Assembly (NCBI GenBank): GCA_963682025.1
Contig: OY821521.1
Location: forward strand, 191,580,575-191,644,574
From: Cordilura impudica
Taxonomy: Eukaryota > Arthropoda > Insecta > Diptera > Scathophagidae
Direction of reading: 5' to 3'
Length of the DNA stretch: 64,000 nucleotides
Part shown: one piece after another, positions 23,906 through 36,976 of the stretch
Position numbering within the stretch: the first letter of the stretch is position 1
Layout: each line of letters begins with the position of its first letter
Program-made: the position numbers and the translations under genes
The notes under the pieces: model-generated
Database searches by the model: none
Told to the model about the DNA's origin: nothing
What the model saw: the letters and a program-made list of their open reading frames with translations, nothing else

Positions 23906-25770
23906 ATTATTATAATATTATTATTTTTTTTTTTATAAAATTATTTTTTACATTCAAAAAGTTCATGAGTTTATTGAGCCGCTTTCTTTTAATGCTGAAT
24001 ATTTGATAAACAATAAAACTATTTTTCAATTATCAATATTTTGTATTGATTCGTCGCTAAACAGAAAAGACAGCCCTCGTAGGTAAAAAAATTTGTATAA
24101 AATTACAAAAATTTAATAATTAAAAATTTGTAATATAACGTTTCTAATTAATTGTTAAAAACCTTTATTTAATAATTTTAAATTTTCCAAGCTTCTTTTT
24201 TCTTCTCTGATAAATTCTTTGAAAATCTCCTTTTTTTGATAAAATTATTTCATACATTACAGAAGTCATGGATTTATTGATCCGCCTTCTTTCAATGGTT
24301 ATGAAGTTATTTATTATCATTATTTTTTACTGATTTGTAGACAACAAATCTTTATAAAATAAAAAATTCAAAAAAAAATTATTTTAAGTTATTTTTAAAA
24401 TATGTTTATTATCTAAGTTCCTTTCAAAATGTTCCAATTTTCTTTCATATTCGATGTATGTTCTTTTAAAATTTTAATTTTTTGAGATAATGTAATTTTT
24501 TTAATCATTAAAAAATAATTTTTGTGATGTATTTTCTAAAATTTTAAAAATATAAAATTAATACTTACATTTTTAATTCCAAATCCTTGTGTTTCAAATC
24601 AATTATTTCTTTACAAAATTTTCTTTTACAAATGCCAACGTTTGTTGTAATTTTTTATCTCAACTAAAAGCAAATAAGACAATTTAGTTTTAAACGAAAC
24701 AAAATTTTTTTTCCAACACTTTAAAAATATTTAAATAATAATAACAAAAAAAGAAAAACCAAAATAACAGCTTAGTTAAATTACACTGCAATTTTCCACA
24801 TAACTAAGCATTAAAGTACAACTTTTCTTATTCACTTTTTTACTACAAACCCTTTGGTAGCAAAAAAAAAAAACAAAAACAAAAAATAATAAAAACAAAC
24901 ACAACAAAGTTTCAATGCTAACATAAGGGGGGTTAAATTTTCGCTTACAAAATGCTGTTATAGGTGTTCACTGCACTTTTGTTATTGATATAAAATTGTA
25001 AGAAGGAATAGTAAAAAGTATTTATAAAAAAAATCCTTAACACTGTCACAGGAATAGTGATACACACTCACACATAAAAAGCACTCTTTATACCTTTTTC
25101 TTGTATATAAAATTATCTTAGAATTTAAAGAAAATTCCTCGCTTTTCTTTATAGAAAATCTTTTATTTTTTCTTTGTACAATTTTGCTTTATTTTGTTTA
25201 AATTTCCGTTTTTTTTTTACAATTTATATTTTCTAAAAAAAATATTTCGAAAATATTAAATGCGCGACGCGTCTGTTTCGTTTTACAGTCGTTTGAATTC
25301 TGACTTGATTACAATTAAAGTACAAGTTGTCTCAGTCGTCTACATTCATGTACGTTTGCTGGCGATGATGATGATAATGATGATGATGATGATAGTGGAA
25401 CAAGTGGCAAATGAAACGTATTAGTCTTAAGCCCAGCAATTTGTGTTGTGTTTTGTTATGAGGAATGTTGTGAGAAAAGAAACAACATTCTAACAGCTGT
25501 AGCATTAATGTTAAACTTAACATATAGTTGGCAACTAATGGTAGTTACAGTTATCTGTTAAAACCGTAAAATATTAAATGGCAATACCTTAAATAATAAA
25601 ACCAGTTAAGAAAGCAGTTAGTTTGAATTACTTTAATACAAAAAACTCAAACTGAAAGACACTTGACTAGAAAATGTGGCCTTAAAAAATCTTCCAATTA
25701 AGAATTTTATAAGGCAGCTGTTTTGTAAACTGTCTCATTTTAAATTAAGAAAAAGGAAAGATAAATAAAA
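23906..25770. other. AT-rich spacer, no recognised gene
   Basis: It is AT-rich throughout, with homopolymer A and T runs. A GAT triplet microsatellite lies at 25362-25396 (GATGATGATGATAATGATG). I see no coding family. The region around 25260-25330 (GCGCGACGCGTCTGTTTCG) is a short local rise in GC. Confidence 0.6.
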
Positions 25771-25854
25771 GAAAAATCAGAAATAATGCCTCAGAATTAA
25801 TGGTTTTTTGTTTTAATATTGAAGAATCTTTCCGAATCTAAAGCATAGAAAAAT

Positions 25855-27456
25855 ATAAAAAAAAAAATAAATCAATAAATCGCAAAAACGCTAAATCGAA
25901 AGTCACCAATCCAAAAATGCAAAATTGCAAAAACGCAAAAAAAATAAAATCGCTCGCAAATCCCATCATAATCACAAAATCTTTAAAATAATCAAATAGC
26001 AAAAAACGTAAAATCAGAAGAACTAATAATCGAAAAAACGCAAAATGTCTAAAACGAAAAAATGTAAAATTGCAAAATTGTGAAATTCTAAAATCGCAAC
26101 AAAAACCTAATTTTTCAAAAACGTCGCAATATCATATAAACTGGAAAATCACAGAACCTTTAAATCGCCAAAAAAAAAAAATCGAAAAACGCAAAATCGC
26201 TAAAGAAAAAACCATAAAAACGCAAAAATAATGGGTTTTTGTAATTCTTAAAATTATTCCGATGCTGAGTATCTTAATATTTAGTAACATTCATCTTAAA
26301 CATATAAAAATTCCATTAAAAAAATTAAATCACAAAATTGCAAAACCGAAAATTGCTAAATCACAATCGGTAAGTCGCAAAAATGCAAAATAGCAAAAAC
26401 TAAAATCGCAAAAAAGTAAAATCCCATTAAAATCGCGAAATCATTAACATGATGAAATAGCAAAAACGTAAAATAGCAAGAACTTAAAAGCGCAATATCG
26501 TAAAATCGCAAAATCGAAAAAGCAAAAATCATATAAGCACGAAAATCGGAATAACTTTAAATCGTAAAAAAATCAAAACACGCAGAGTCGCTAAGAAAAA
26601 ATCATAAATACGTATAAATAGAAAAACGAAAAATTGCAAAAACTCAAAACAAAAAATCTCAAAAATGAAAAATGAAAATAAACAAAATCGCAAAAACGTA
26701 AAATGGTGAAATCGCAACAAAGACTCCAAATCGCAAAAACGGGTCAAAATCATATACATATATGTATATCAGAAAAACTTAAAATTGCAAAAATGTAAAA
26801 ATTGCAAATGTAAAATCGCATATACGCAAAAACGCAACAAAAACACAAAATAGCAACAAAAACGCACAAATAGCAAAAACGTAAAATCAGAAAAACGCTA
26901 TATCGGAAAATTACAAATCGCAAATCGTAGAAACCCAAAATCTCAGAAATGCAATATCTCAAAAATGCGAAATCGAAAAAAACGTTTAATATTATTAAAA
27001 CGACAAAAATGCAAATCCGCAAAATCTGAACATAAACGCAAAACCATACAAACGCAAAAGTCGCAAAAATTCTAAAATCGAAAAATGCAAAATCGTAAAA
27101 ACGCAATATCGCAAAGAAAGTAAAATTGCAAAATCGCAACATAAACTCAAAATCGCTAAAATAAAAAATAGTAGCAAAAACGCAAAATCATAAAAACGAA
27201 AAAATAGCAGAACCGTGAAATAGCAAAATCTCAAAAACGTAATATTGCAAAATTTCAACAATCCAAAATCACAAAGACGCAATATCTCCAAAAATGCAAA
27301 ATAGAAAAACGGCAAAATCTCTAAATCAGAAAGACGCAAAATCGTAAAATCGCAACAAAAATGCAAAATCGCCAAACTTCAAAATCATAGCAACTCAAAA
27401 ATTTAAAAAAAAAATCGCAAAATTGAAATTGAAAAAACGCGAAATCGCACAAATAG
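25855..27456 (+). repeat. GCAAAAACG/AAAATCGC degenerate short-unit array
   Basis: Hundreds of imperfect 7-9 bp words of the type AAAATCGCAAAAACGTAAAATCG over about 1.6 kb. The minus-strand frames (FAILRFCDFAFL-like) are translations of the repeat and have no homology I recognise. The part from 26601 onward is the left half of a segmental duplication. Confidence 0.85.
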
Positions 27457-28215
27457 AACAAGTAAGAAAATTATAGTCGGACTAGACCGACTATATGATA
27501 CCCTATACCATGCCCTATCTCTTAGGCCCAACTAACTGGACATAGAAAATAAGCAAAAACCAAATTTGAGTCTGATTTTTATTAATTTTTTTGGCTGCAG
27601 ATATGAAAAAGTTCATATCGGATGCTATATCTATATGGGAACTTGGTCCAAAAATGGACCGATCCTGATCATGTTTGGTAAAGTCTCTTGTATTTTGCAA
27701 AAATATATACAAACAAAATCTGAGAAGAATCAGTGCAATATTTTTGTTTTTTAATAGATTTAAGTGAAGATCGGGAAGCAGCTCTATATGGGGCCAAAGG
27801 GATCATTTTTGGACTATTCATAAATGGACGTAATGAATGCATATAAAACCCAATGTAAGTAAGATCTATATGAAATTTGGATCTTATGCCAATTTATGTC
27901 GATTTCATAGGGGTAATTTGTATGGGGGCTAGGTCTGAACATGAGCCGATTCTCACCAATTTCAATAGCGTTCATCCCATGGCCGGTAAAAGCTTATATA
28001 CCAAATTTCATCAAAATGTATTCATATTTGCGACCTGCAGTTTGATTACAAGCTTTACATGGACACACAGACGGACGGACGGAAGGACGGACGGACGGAC
28101 GGACATTGTTAAATCAACTCAGAAAGTGATTCTGATTCGATCGGTATAATTAAAGATGGGTCTAGGTCAAATATTTTTGGTTGTTACAAACAGCAGCACA
28201 AAGTCATTATACCCA
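26601..28215 (+). repeat. 1.6-kb tandem segmental duplication, unit 1
   Basis: This unit contains the end of the GCAAAAACG array plus a mini-me copy. It aligns with 28220-29776: ATCATAAATACGTA begins both units (26601 and 28220), and both end inside the mini-me tail at CATTATACCC. The mini-me copies in the two units share private variants such as the missing AAACCC after TACCATGCCC. Confidence 0.8.
27459..28213 (+). mobile_element. Mini-me-like repeat within duplication unit 1
   Basis: The terminal palindrome (one mismatch) lies at about 27475-27498. The microsatellite GGACGGACGGAAGGACGG lies at about 28070-28105. The last ~25 bp (the GTGGT terminus) are lost at the junction with unit 2. Confidence 0.85.
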
Positions 28216-28219
28216 AAAA

Positions 28220-29776
28220 ATCATAAATACGTAAAAATAGATAAACGTAAAATTGCAAAAACTCAAAACAAAAAATCTCAAAAATGAAAAATGAAAATAA
28301 ACAAAATCGCAAAAACGTAAAATGGTGAAATCGCAACAAAGACTCAAAATCGCAAAAACGGGTCAAAATCATATATATATCGCAAAAACTTAAAATTGAA
28401 AAAAATGCAAAAATGTAAAAATTGCAAAAGTATAATCGCATAAACGCAAAAACGCAACAAAAAACAAAATATCTACAAATTTAAAAAAAAATGCAAAAAT
28501 AGCAAAAACTTAAAATTAGAAAAACGCTATATCGGAAAATTGAAAATCGCAAATCGTAAAAACCCAAAATCTCAGAAATGCAATATCTCAAAAATGCGAA
28601 ATCGAATCTTAAAACGAAAAAAAATGCAAATCCGCTAAATCTGAACATAAATGCAAAACCATAGAAACGCAAAAGTCAAAAATTCTAAAATAGAAAAATG
28701 CAAAATCGCTAAAACGCAATATCGCAAAAAAAGTAAAATTGCAAAATCGCAACAAAAACTCAAAATCGCTAAAATAAAAAATAGTAGCAAAAACGCAAAA
28801 TCATAAAAACGAAAAAATAGCAGAACCGTGAAATAGAAAAATCCCAAAAACGCAATATCGCAAAATTCCAACAATCCCAAATCTCAAAGACGCAATATCT
28901 CAAAAATGCAATATAGAAAAACGGCAAAATCTCTAAATCAGAAAAAAGCAAAATCGTAAAATCGCAACAACAATGCAAAGTCGCCAAATTTCAACTCATA
29001 AATTTAAAAAAAAAATTGCAAAATTGAAATTGAAAAAACGCGAAATCGCACAAATAGAACATGGTACCCTATACCATGCCCTATCTCTTAGGCCCAACTA
29101 ACTGGACATAGAAAATAAGCAAAAACCAAATTTGAGTCTGATTTTTATTAATTTTTTTGGCTGCAGATATGAAAAAGTTCATATCGGATGCTATATCTTT
29201 ATGGGAACTAGGTCCAAAAATGGACCGATCCTGATCATGTTTGGTAAAGTCTCTTGTATTTTGCAAAAATATATACAAATAAAATCTGAGGAGAATCAGT
29301 GCAATATTTTTGTTTTTTAATAGATTTAAGTGAAGATCGGGAAGCAGCTCTATATGGGGCCAAAGGGATCATTTTTGGACTACTCATAAATGGACGTAAT
29401 GAATGCATATAAAACCCAATGTAAGTAAGATCTATATGAAATTTGAATCTTATGCCAATTTATGTCGATTTCATAGGGGTAATTTGTATGGGGGCTAGGT
29501 CTGAACATGGACCGATTCTCACCGATTTCAACAGCGTTCATCCCATGGCCGATAAAAGCTTATATACCAAATTTCATCAAAATATATTCATATTTGCGAC
29601 CTGCAGTTTGATTACAAGCTTTACATGGACACACAGACGGACGGACGGACGGACGGACGGACGGACATTGTTAAATCAACTCAGAAAGTGATTCTGATTC
29701 GATCGGTATAATTAAAGATGGGTCTAGGTCAAATATTTTTGGTTGTTACAAACAGCAGCACAAAGTCATTATACCC
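28220..29776 (+). repeat. 1.6-kb tandem segmental duplication, unit 2
   Basis: Second unit: array from 28220 to about 29060, then a mini-me copy. Compared with unit 1 the array part has several deletions of one or a few words. The mini-me start has lost the 36-bp segment containing the palindrome (AACATGGTACCC instead of AACAAGTAAG...). Confidence 0.8.
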
Positions 29777-29806
29777 AAACCACATAGTGGTATAGGGTAT
29801 AAAAAT
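29061..29806 (+). mobile_element. Mini-me-like repeat within duplication unit 2
   Basis: It lacks the palindromic start but is otherwise complete, including the ACGGACGG microsatellite at about 29636-29668 and the CCACATAGTGGTATAGGG end that unit 1 has lost. Confidence 0.85.
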
Positions 29807-29824
29807 AGCTCAGAATATACATAC

Positions 29825-30462
29825 ATACCACACCCTTTATGGTCGGGGTAAAATGACTTGGTGCTGATATTTATAACTACCAAAAATATTTGACCCAGAC
29901 CCATCTTTTAATTCTCCGACCGACTTAGAACCACTTTTTGAGTCGATTTAGCGATATCCGTCTGTCCGTCCGTCCGTTCATAAACCTTGTAATCAAACTA
30001 CATGTCGCAAACACAAATATATTTTGATGAAATTTAGCTTCTATCGGCCATGGGATGAACGCTATTGAAATTAGTGAAAATCGGTGCATGTTCGGACCAA
30101 GTCCCCATACAAATATCTCCTATGAGATCGACTTAAATTAGCATAAGACACAAATTATCATATAGATCTCGGTCAAATTGGGTTTGTGAATTTATTATAT
30201 CCGTTAAACTGTAGTCCAAAAATAAACCCTGTAGGACAATTTTTAGTCATATGCTCAGGATTGATCCATTTTCGACCTAGTCTCCATATAAATATAGCAT
30301 AAATATAACTTTTTCATATCGAAGGCAAAAAAATTAATAACAATGCCACTCAAATTTGATTCATACTTATTTTCTATATCAAATTAATTGGACCTATGAG
30401 ATAGGGTCTCTCAACGCATGGTATAGGCGGTTTAGACCGACTATAATTCTCTTAATTGTTCT
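29825..30462 (-). mobile_element. Mini-me-like repeat, old divergent copy
   Basis: Reverse orientation. It starts CACACCCTTTATGGTCGGGG, has a CCGTCTGTCCGTCCGTCC microsatellite near 29957-29976, a deletion after 30250, and ends in TTTAGACCGACTATAATTC. Confidence 0.7.
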
Positions 30463-30469
30463 ATTTGAA

Positions 30470-33400
30470 AAATAACTCAGAATCTGCGGCGTTTTTGTGA
30501 CCAAAATGCCTCAGAATCTGGAGGGTTTTATAGAGAAAATACCTCAGATTGTGAAAATTTTCTATTGGAAAATTGCCTCAGAACTTAACATTATTGCTAT
30601 GGGCAAAATGCCTTAGAATCTAAAAATGCTTCTTTAGAAAACATGCCTCACAACCTGATAAATTTATCATATGTTTCGGAATATAAAAATTCTTCTATAA
30701 GAAACATCAGGATCTAAGGATTTTTTATTTGAAAAATACCTACGAATCTGACAATTGTACTATTGAAAAAATGCCTCAGAATATGAAAATTTGTCTATAA
30801 AAAAATACTCAGAACCTTTAATTTTTTGTGGGAAAATACCTTAGAATATGATAATCTTATAGGAAAAATAGCTCAGAATTTAAAAATTTTTCTATAAGAA
30901 AAATGCCTCAGAATATGACAATTTATCGATAGGAAAAATTCCTCTGAATTTTAAAAGAGTCTAAGGGTTTTTGTATAGAAAAAACCTCAGAAGCTGAAGG
31001 TTTTTCAATAGGAAAAGTGCCTCAGAGGCTGACAATTTTTTTATGGGAAAAATACCCCAGATTCTGACAATTTTTTATGGGAAAACGATAATTTTTTTAT
31101 AGGAGAAATGCCTCAGAATTTAAAAATAGTTCTAGAGGAAAAATGCCTCAGAATTTAGGGGTTTTTGCATAGAAAAAATACCTCATAAGCTGAAGGTTTT
31201 TCTATAAGAAAAATGCATCAGAACCTGACAATTTTTTATGGGGAAATGCCTCAAAAGCTGACAATTCTTCGTGGGAAAATTGCCTCAGAATCTTAAAACT
31301 TATCTTTAGGAAACATGCCTAAGAATCTAAGGATTGCTTTATTGGAAAAATACTTCAGAATCTGACAATTTTTGTATAGGCAAATGCCTGAGAGCCTGAC
31401 AATTTTTCTATAGGAATCATTTTTTCTCAGAATCTGACAATTTTTTGAATTTTTTTAAAAATTTTTCTTTAGGAAAAAGGTCTCAGATCTTAAAAATTTT
31501 TCTGTATGAAAAATGCCTCAGAATCTAAGGGACTTGGAATAGAATATATACCTTAGAAGCTGAAGGAAAAATATCTCAGAATTTAACATTATTTCTATAG
31601 GAAAAAAGCCTCAGAATCTAAAAATTTTTCTTTAGGCCTCAGAATCTGATAAATTTTTTTCGATATGAAAAATGCTTCAGAAAAAATACCTCAGAGGCTG
31701 AAGGTTTTTTATAGGAAAAGTGCCTCAAAATTTGCCAACTTTTTTTATTCTCAAATTGCCTCAGAATCCGAAAAATGCCTCAGAATTTAAAAATGTATCT
31801 ATAGCAAACATGGCTCACAATCTGAGGATTGTTCTATAGCAAAAAGTACCTCAGAATCTGAAAATTTTTCAATAGGAAAAATGCCTAAGAATCTGAAAAT
31901 TTTTCTGTAGGAAAAATACCTCAGACTCTGGCACTTTTTTATGAGAAAAATGCTTCAGAATCTGTCAATTTTTTTATGGGAGAAATGCCTTAGAATTTAA
32001 AACTATTTCAATGGGAAAAATGCCTCAGATTTAAAAAATTTTTCTGTACGAAAAATGCCTCAGAATCTAAGAGCTTTTGAATAGAACAAATACCATAGAA
32101 GCTAAAAGAAAAATATCTCATACTTTCTATGGGAAAAATGCCTCATAATCTAAAACTGTTTCTTTAGGAAACATGCCTCCGAATCTGAAAATTTTTTCAT
32201 ATGAAAAACGCTTCAGAATCTGACAATTTCTTTATGGGAAAACGTCTCAGAATTTAAAAATTCTTCTATAGAAAAGATGTCTCAGAATCTAAAGATTTTT
32301 TTGATCGAAAAATACCTCAGAATCTGAAAATTTGTCTATAGAAAAAATCTAGCATTTTTTTTATAGGAAAATGGCTCAGAATCTGATAATTTTTTTCATG
32401 GGAAAAATGCCTCAGAATTTAAAAATATTTCTATAAGAAAAATGCCTTAGAATCTGACAATTTTTCGATAGGAAAAATGCCTCTGAATTTAAAAATTTTT
32501 CTGTAGGAAAAATGACTCAAAGTCTAAGGGTTTTTGTATAGAAAAACGTCAGAAGCGGAAGGTTTTTCTATAGGAAAAATGCCTCAGAGTCTGACAATTT
32601 TTTTATGGGAAAAATGCCTCTGAATTTAAAAATTGGTCTATAGGAAACATGCCTCAGAATCCAAGGGTTATTCTATAGGAAAAATACATTAGAATCTGAC
32701 AATTTTTCTATACGAAAAATGCCTAACAATCTGACAATTTTTCTGTAGGAAAAAACCTCAGAATCTGACAATTTTTCTATATGAAAAATGCCTAACAATC
32801 TGACAATGTTTCTGTAGGAAAAAAACATCAGAATCTAACAATTTTTTCTATAGGAAAAATGCCTAAGAATCTGACAGTTTTTCTATAGGAAAAATACCTC
32901 AGAATCTAACAACAATTTTTCTATAGAAAAACACCTCAGAAACAGACAACAATTCTTCTGTAGGAAAAATGCCTCAAAATCTGGCAATTTTTATAGGAAG
33001 AACGTCTCAGAATCTGACAACTTTTTTATGCTAAAATTGCCTCAGAATCCGAAAATTTTTTTATGGGATAAATGCCTCAGAATCTGACACTCTTTTTTGC
33101 AAAAAATGCTTCAGAATCTGGCAATTTATAGGAAAAATGCCTCAGAATCTGACACTCTCTTTTGCAAGAAATGCTTCAGAATCTGGCAATTTTTTAATGG
33201 GAAAAAGGCCCCAGATTTAAAATATTTTGCTGTATGAAAAATGCCTCAGAATCTAAGGGATTTTTAATAGAAGAAATAGCTTAGAAGCTAGAGGAAAAAT
33301 GTATTAGAATTTAACATTATTTCTATGGGAAAAATGTCACAGAATCTAAAAATTTTTCTTTAGGAAACAAGCCTCAGAATCTGATAATTTTTCTATATGA

Positions 33401-35055
33401 AATATGTCTCAGAATCTGGCAATTTTTTTTATAGGAAAAATATCTGAGAATGCAAAAATTCTGCTATGGGAAACACCCTCAGAATCTAAGGGTTGTTCTA
33501 TAGGAAAAACACCTCAGAATCTGACAACAATTTTTCTATAGGAAGAATGCCTCAGAATCTGTCAATTTTTCTATAGGAAAAATGCCCCAGAATCTGACAA
33601 CTTTTTTTATGCTAAAATTGCCTCAGAATCCGAAAATATTTTTATGGGAAAAATGCCTCGGAATTTAAAAATGTATCTCTAGGAAACATGGCTCCAATTC
33701 TAAGGGTTGTTCTATAGGTAAAATACCTCAGAATCTGACAGTTTTTCTATAGGAAAAATGCCTAAAAATCTAACAATTTTTTTGTAGGAAAAATGCCTCA
33801 GAATCTGACACTTTTTTTGCGAAAAATGCTTCAGAATCTGACAATTTTTTTATGGGAAAACAGCCTCAGATTTTAAAAATTTTTCTGTATGAAAAATGCC
33901 TCAGAATCTAAGGGATTTTTAATAGAAGAAATACCTTAGAAGATAGAGGAAAAATGTATCAGAATTTAACATTATTTCTATGGGAAAAATGTCACAGAAT
34001 CTAAGAATTTTGCTTAAGGAAACATGCCTCAGAATCTGATAATTTTTCTATATGAAATATGTCTCAGAATCTGACAATTTTTTTTTTATAGGAAAAATAT
34101 CTGAGAATGCGAAAATTCTGCTATGGGAAACATCCCTCAGAATCTAAGGGTTGTTGTATAGGAAAAACACCTCAGAATCTGACAACAATTTTTCTATAGG
34201 AAGAATGCCTCAGAATCTGGCAATTTTTCTATAGGAAAAATGCCTCAGAATCTGACAACTTTTTTATGCTAAAGTTGCCTCAGAATCCGAAAATTTTTTT
34301 GTGGGAAAAATGCCTCGGAATTTAAAAATGTATCTCTAGGAAAATGGCTCAAATTCTAAGGGTTGTTCTATAGGTAAAATACCTCAGAATATGACAGTTT
34401 TTCTATAGGAAAAATTCCTAAAAATCTGACAATTTCTCTATAGGAAAAATGCCTCAGAATCAGACACTTTTTTTGCGAAAAATGCTTCAGAATCTAACAA
34501 TTTTTTTATGGGAAAACGGCCTCAGATTTTAAAAATTTTTCTGTATGAAAAATGCCTCAGAATCTAAAGGATTTTGAATAGAATAAATACCTTAGAAGCT
34601 AAAGGAAAAATATCTTAGAATTTAACATTATTTCTATGGGAAAAAAGCCTCAGAATCTAAAAATTTTTTTTTAGGAAACATGCCTCAGAATCTGATCATT
34701 TTTCCATATGAAAAATGCTTCAAAATCTGTTCTGTAGGAAAAATGTCTCAGAATCTGGCAATTTTTCTATAGGAAAATTACCTCAGAATCTGAAATTTTT
34801 CTGTAGGAAAAATACCTCAGAATCTGAAAATTTTTCTATAGGAAAAATGCCTCAGAAGCTGCAAATTTTTCTATTGGAATTTTGCCTCAGAATCGGAAGG
34901 TTATCTTAAAGGAAAAATTCCTCGAAACCTAAGGGATTCTTTATAGGAAAAATTTTTTACAATATGAGGGTTTCTCTCTAAGAAAAGTGACTCAGTATCT
35001 GAAAGTTTTTCTATAGGAGAAATAGCCCAAAGTCTGTTAAGTTTTTTCCAAAGGC
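30470..35055 (+). repeat. 4.6-kb minisatellite of ~35-bp units
   Basis: About 120 tandem, variable units with the consensus ATGCCTCAGAATCTGACAAT followed by TTTTTCTATAGGAAAA. Unit variants differ at defined places: TCTGACAAT, TTTAAAAAT or TCTAAGGGT after CAGAA, and CTATAGGAAAAAT, CTTTAGGAAACAT or TATGGGAAAAAT. From about 33146 a higher-order pattern of about 655 bp is visible (units at 33146, 33801 and 34457, the last partial). No coding potential was seen. Confidence 0.92.
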
Positions 35056-36315
35056 AAAGTAAGTCTTTAACAAAATTTCTTCGTAATATAAAATACCTAT
35101 TTTCTAATTTTAGTTTTTAAATTTAAATTTAAATAATTTTTTAAACAAACCTCTTAATTACTTAATGCCAACTATAAAAATTAATCAATAAATTGCATCA
35201 TTACATACTTAAAAGCACATCGATCATGAGTTTTATTTATTTTTCAAAGAAATATTACAAGCTTATCTTTGACTTTATACACAAAAACAAAATTACAACC
35301 ATAATCCAACAATGTCACGCTATAGAACATTTAACTACTGGCACACACACACAGACACACTCCAACACAAACACTTGCACATACAAGCTAACAATGGTAA
35401 ATATTTGCCAATATGGCTGACTTCCGTTGTTGCAAACAATCATGCAGGCTTGCATAGACATGCATACTGGCACCCACACACACACACACATAGTAATGCA
35501 CAAGTTAACATTAACAATTTAAAACATCTCTATGACGATAATGATGAGCCCTCGACATTGCCAAACAAATTTGTTTGTTCGTTTAGTTTAGTTTTTGGTA
35601 TTGTTTTACAAATTTCAAGCTTATAAGAAATTATTGCTGATAAATCAAGTTCACAACACAAAGAACTAAAAACGAAAAACCCATTGATGGCAAAATTCCA
35701 AAATAATAGTTTTTTTTTTTTTTTTGGTATACACTTTAATGCAATTTCAAATAATACTTTTAAAATAATCATGTGGCGGTAGAGGCGGGCTAAAGCAAAA
35801 ACAAGAAAAGTGGATTTTTATGGGAAATTTTACTTTTTGACTTTTACAAGCTTACGAAATTGAGAGTTAATGAAGGCATCGAAGGAAAAAATAATTTACT
35901 TAAATAAAGTTTAAAAAATGTTGTTACATAAAGGCACAAGTATATACATTTTTTTTACGATGGTGCGTGTTGTATTGAACTATAAAGAATTTAAAGAATT
36001 TTTATTTTTTTTCGTTTTAACACACTATTAGACGTTTATATGGCGTTTGTAATTTATATAATGGATCATTTTAATCATTGCTTTTTAACGTGTTTTTGTA
36101 CATCACGAGTACTTTCATGTGTGTACAGGTTTGGATAAACGTGTCATGTACGAGTACTTGACTACGCTGGCAAAATGATGTCTGTTTTTGACATTTATTT
36201 TAAACTGTAAATAAAACAGTGATAAAGTAGAAAATATATTTTTTATCGCGTTTAAAATACGCTCATAGAAGTGGACGTTACGTAAAGTATGTTCTCTGTT
36301 TCAAATTATATTTTT
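35056..36315. other. Spacer with CA microsatellites, no recognised gene
   Basis: CA-rich microsatellites lie at about 35342-35362 and 35471-35490 (ACACACACAC), and a poly-T run at 35709-35726. I recognise no coding family. The open frames at 35193-35626 are AT-rich or CA-repeat translations. Confidence 0.55.
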
Positions 36316-36319
36316 TTTT

Positions 36320-36976
36320 TAGAAATTTGATGACACTTTGTATGACGAGTTGTTAGAGAATTGAATTCCGAACAGTTTAAAAGATTTTTGAAAAAAAAAA
36401 TATTTTTTTCCGAAAAAAAAAATTTTTTCCGATTTTTTCCGAAAAAATTTTTCCGATTTTTTTTCCGAAAAAAAATTTTTTTTAAAGAAAACTAGGAAAA
36501 TTCCGGAAAATTTTTCTTGAAAAACCAAAAACTTCTGGTTTTTTATAGAAATGTGATGACACTTTGTATGACCAGTTGTTAGAGAATTAATTCCGAACAG
36601 TTTAGAAGATTTTTGAAAAAAAAATATTTTTTTGCGAAAAAAAAATTCGGAAAAAAATATTTTTCCGAAAAAAAAATCTGGAAAAAAATATTTTTTTTCG
36701 GAAAAAAAAATATTTTTTTTTTAAGAAAACTAGGAAAATTCCAGAAAATTTTTCTTAAAAAACCAAAAACTTCTGCATTTTTCAGTTTAGAAGATTTTTG
36801 AAAAAAAATATTTTTTTCCGAAAAAAAAATTCGGAAAAAAATATTTTTCCGAAAAAAAAATTCCGAAAAAAATATTTCTCCGAAAAAAAAATCTGGAAAA
36901 AAATATTTTTTTTTAAGAAAACTAGGAAAATTCCAGAAAATTTTTCTTAAAAAACCAAAAACTTCTGCATTTTTCT
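36320..36976. repeat. ~226-bp tandem repeat with dense TTTTTTCCGAAAAAA palindromes
   Basis: Two units start AGAAATTTGATGACACTTTG (36321) and AGAAATGTGATGACACTTTG (36547), 226 bp apart. A third partial unit starts at CAGTTTAGAAGATTTTTG (36784). Each unit holds several TTTTTTCCGAAAAAA or TTCGGAAAA blocks that can fold on themselves. Each closes with AAAACTAGGAAAATTCC and AAAACCAAAAACTTCTG. The Lys/Phe-rich open frames are by-products. Confidence 0.85.

Noticed and set aside
26529..28987. Cluster of minus-strand frames rich in Phe, Leu, Arg and Cys
   Set aside because: They translate the GCAAAAACG/AAAATCGC word array; composition is repetitive and no domain is visible.
30470..35055. Possible CRISPR-like array (regular ~35-bp units)
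   Set aside because: The units are directly tandem with no unique spacers, and the context is a eukaryotic transposon-rich genome.
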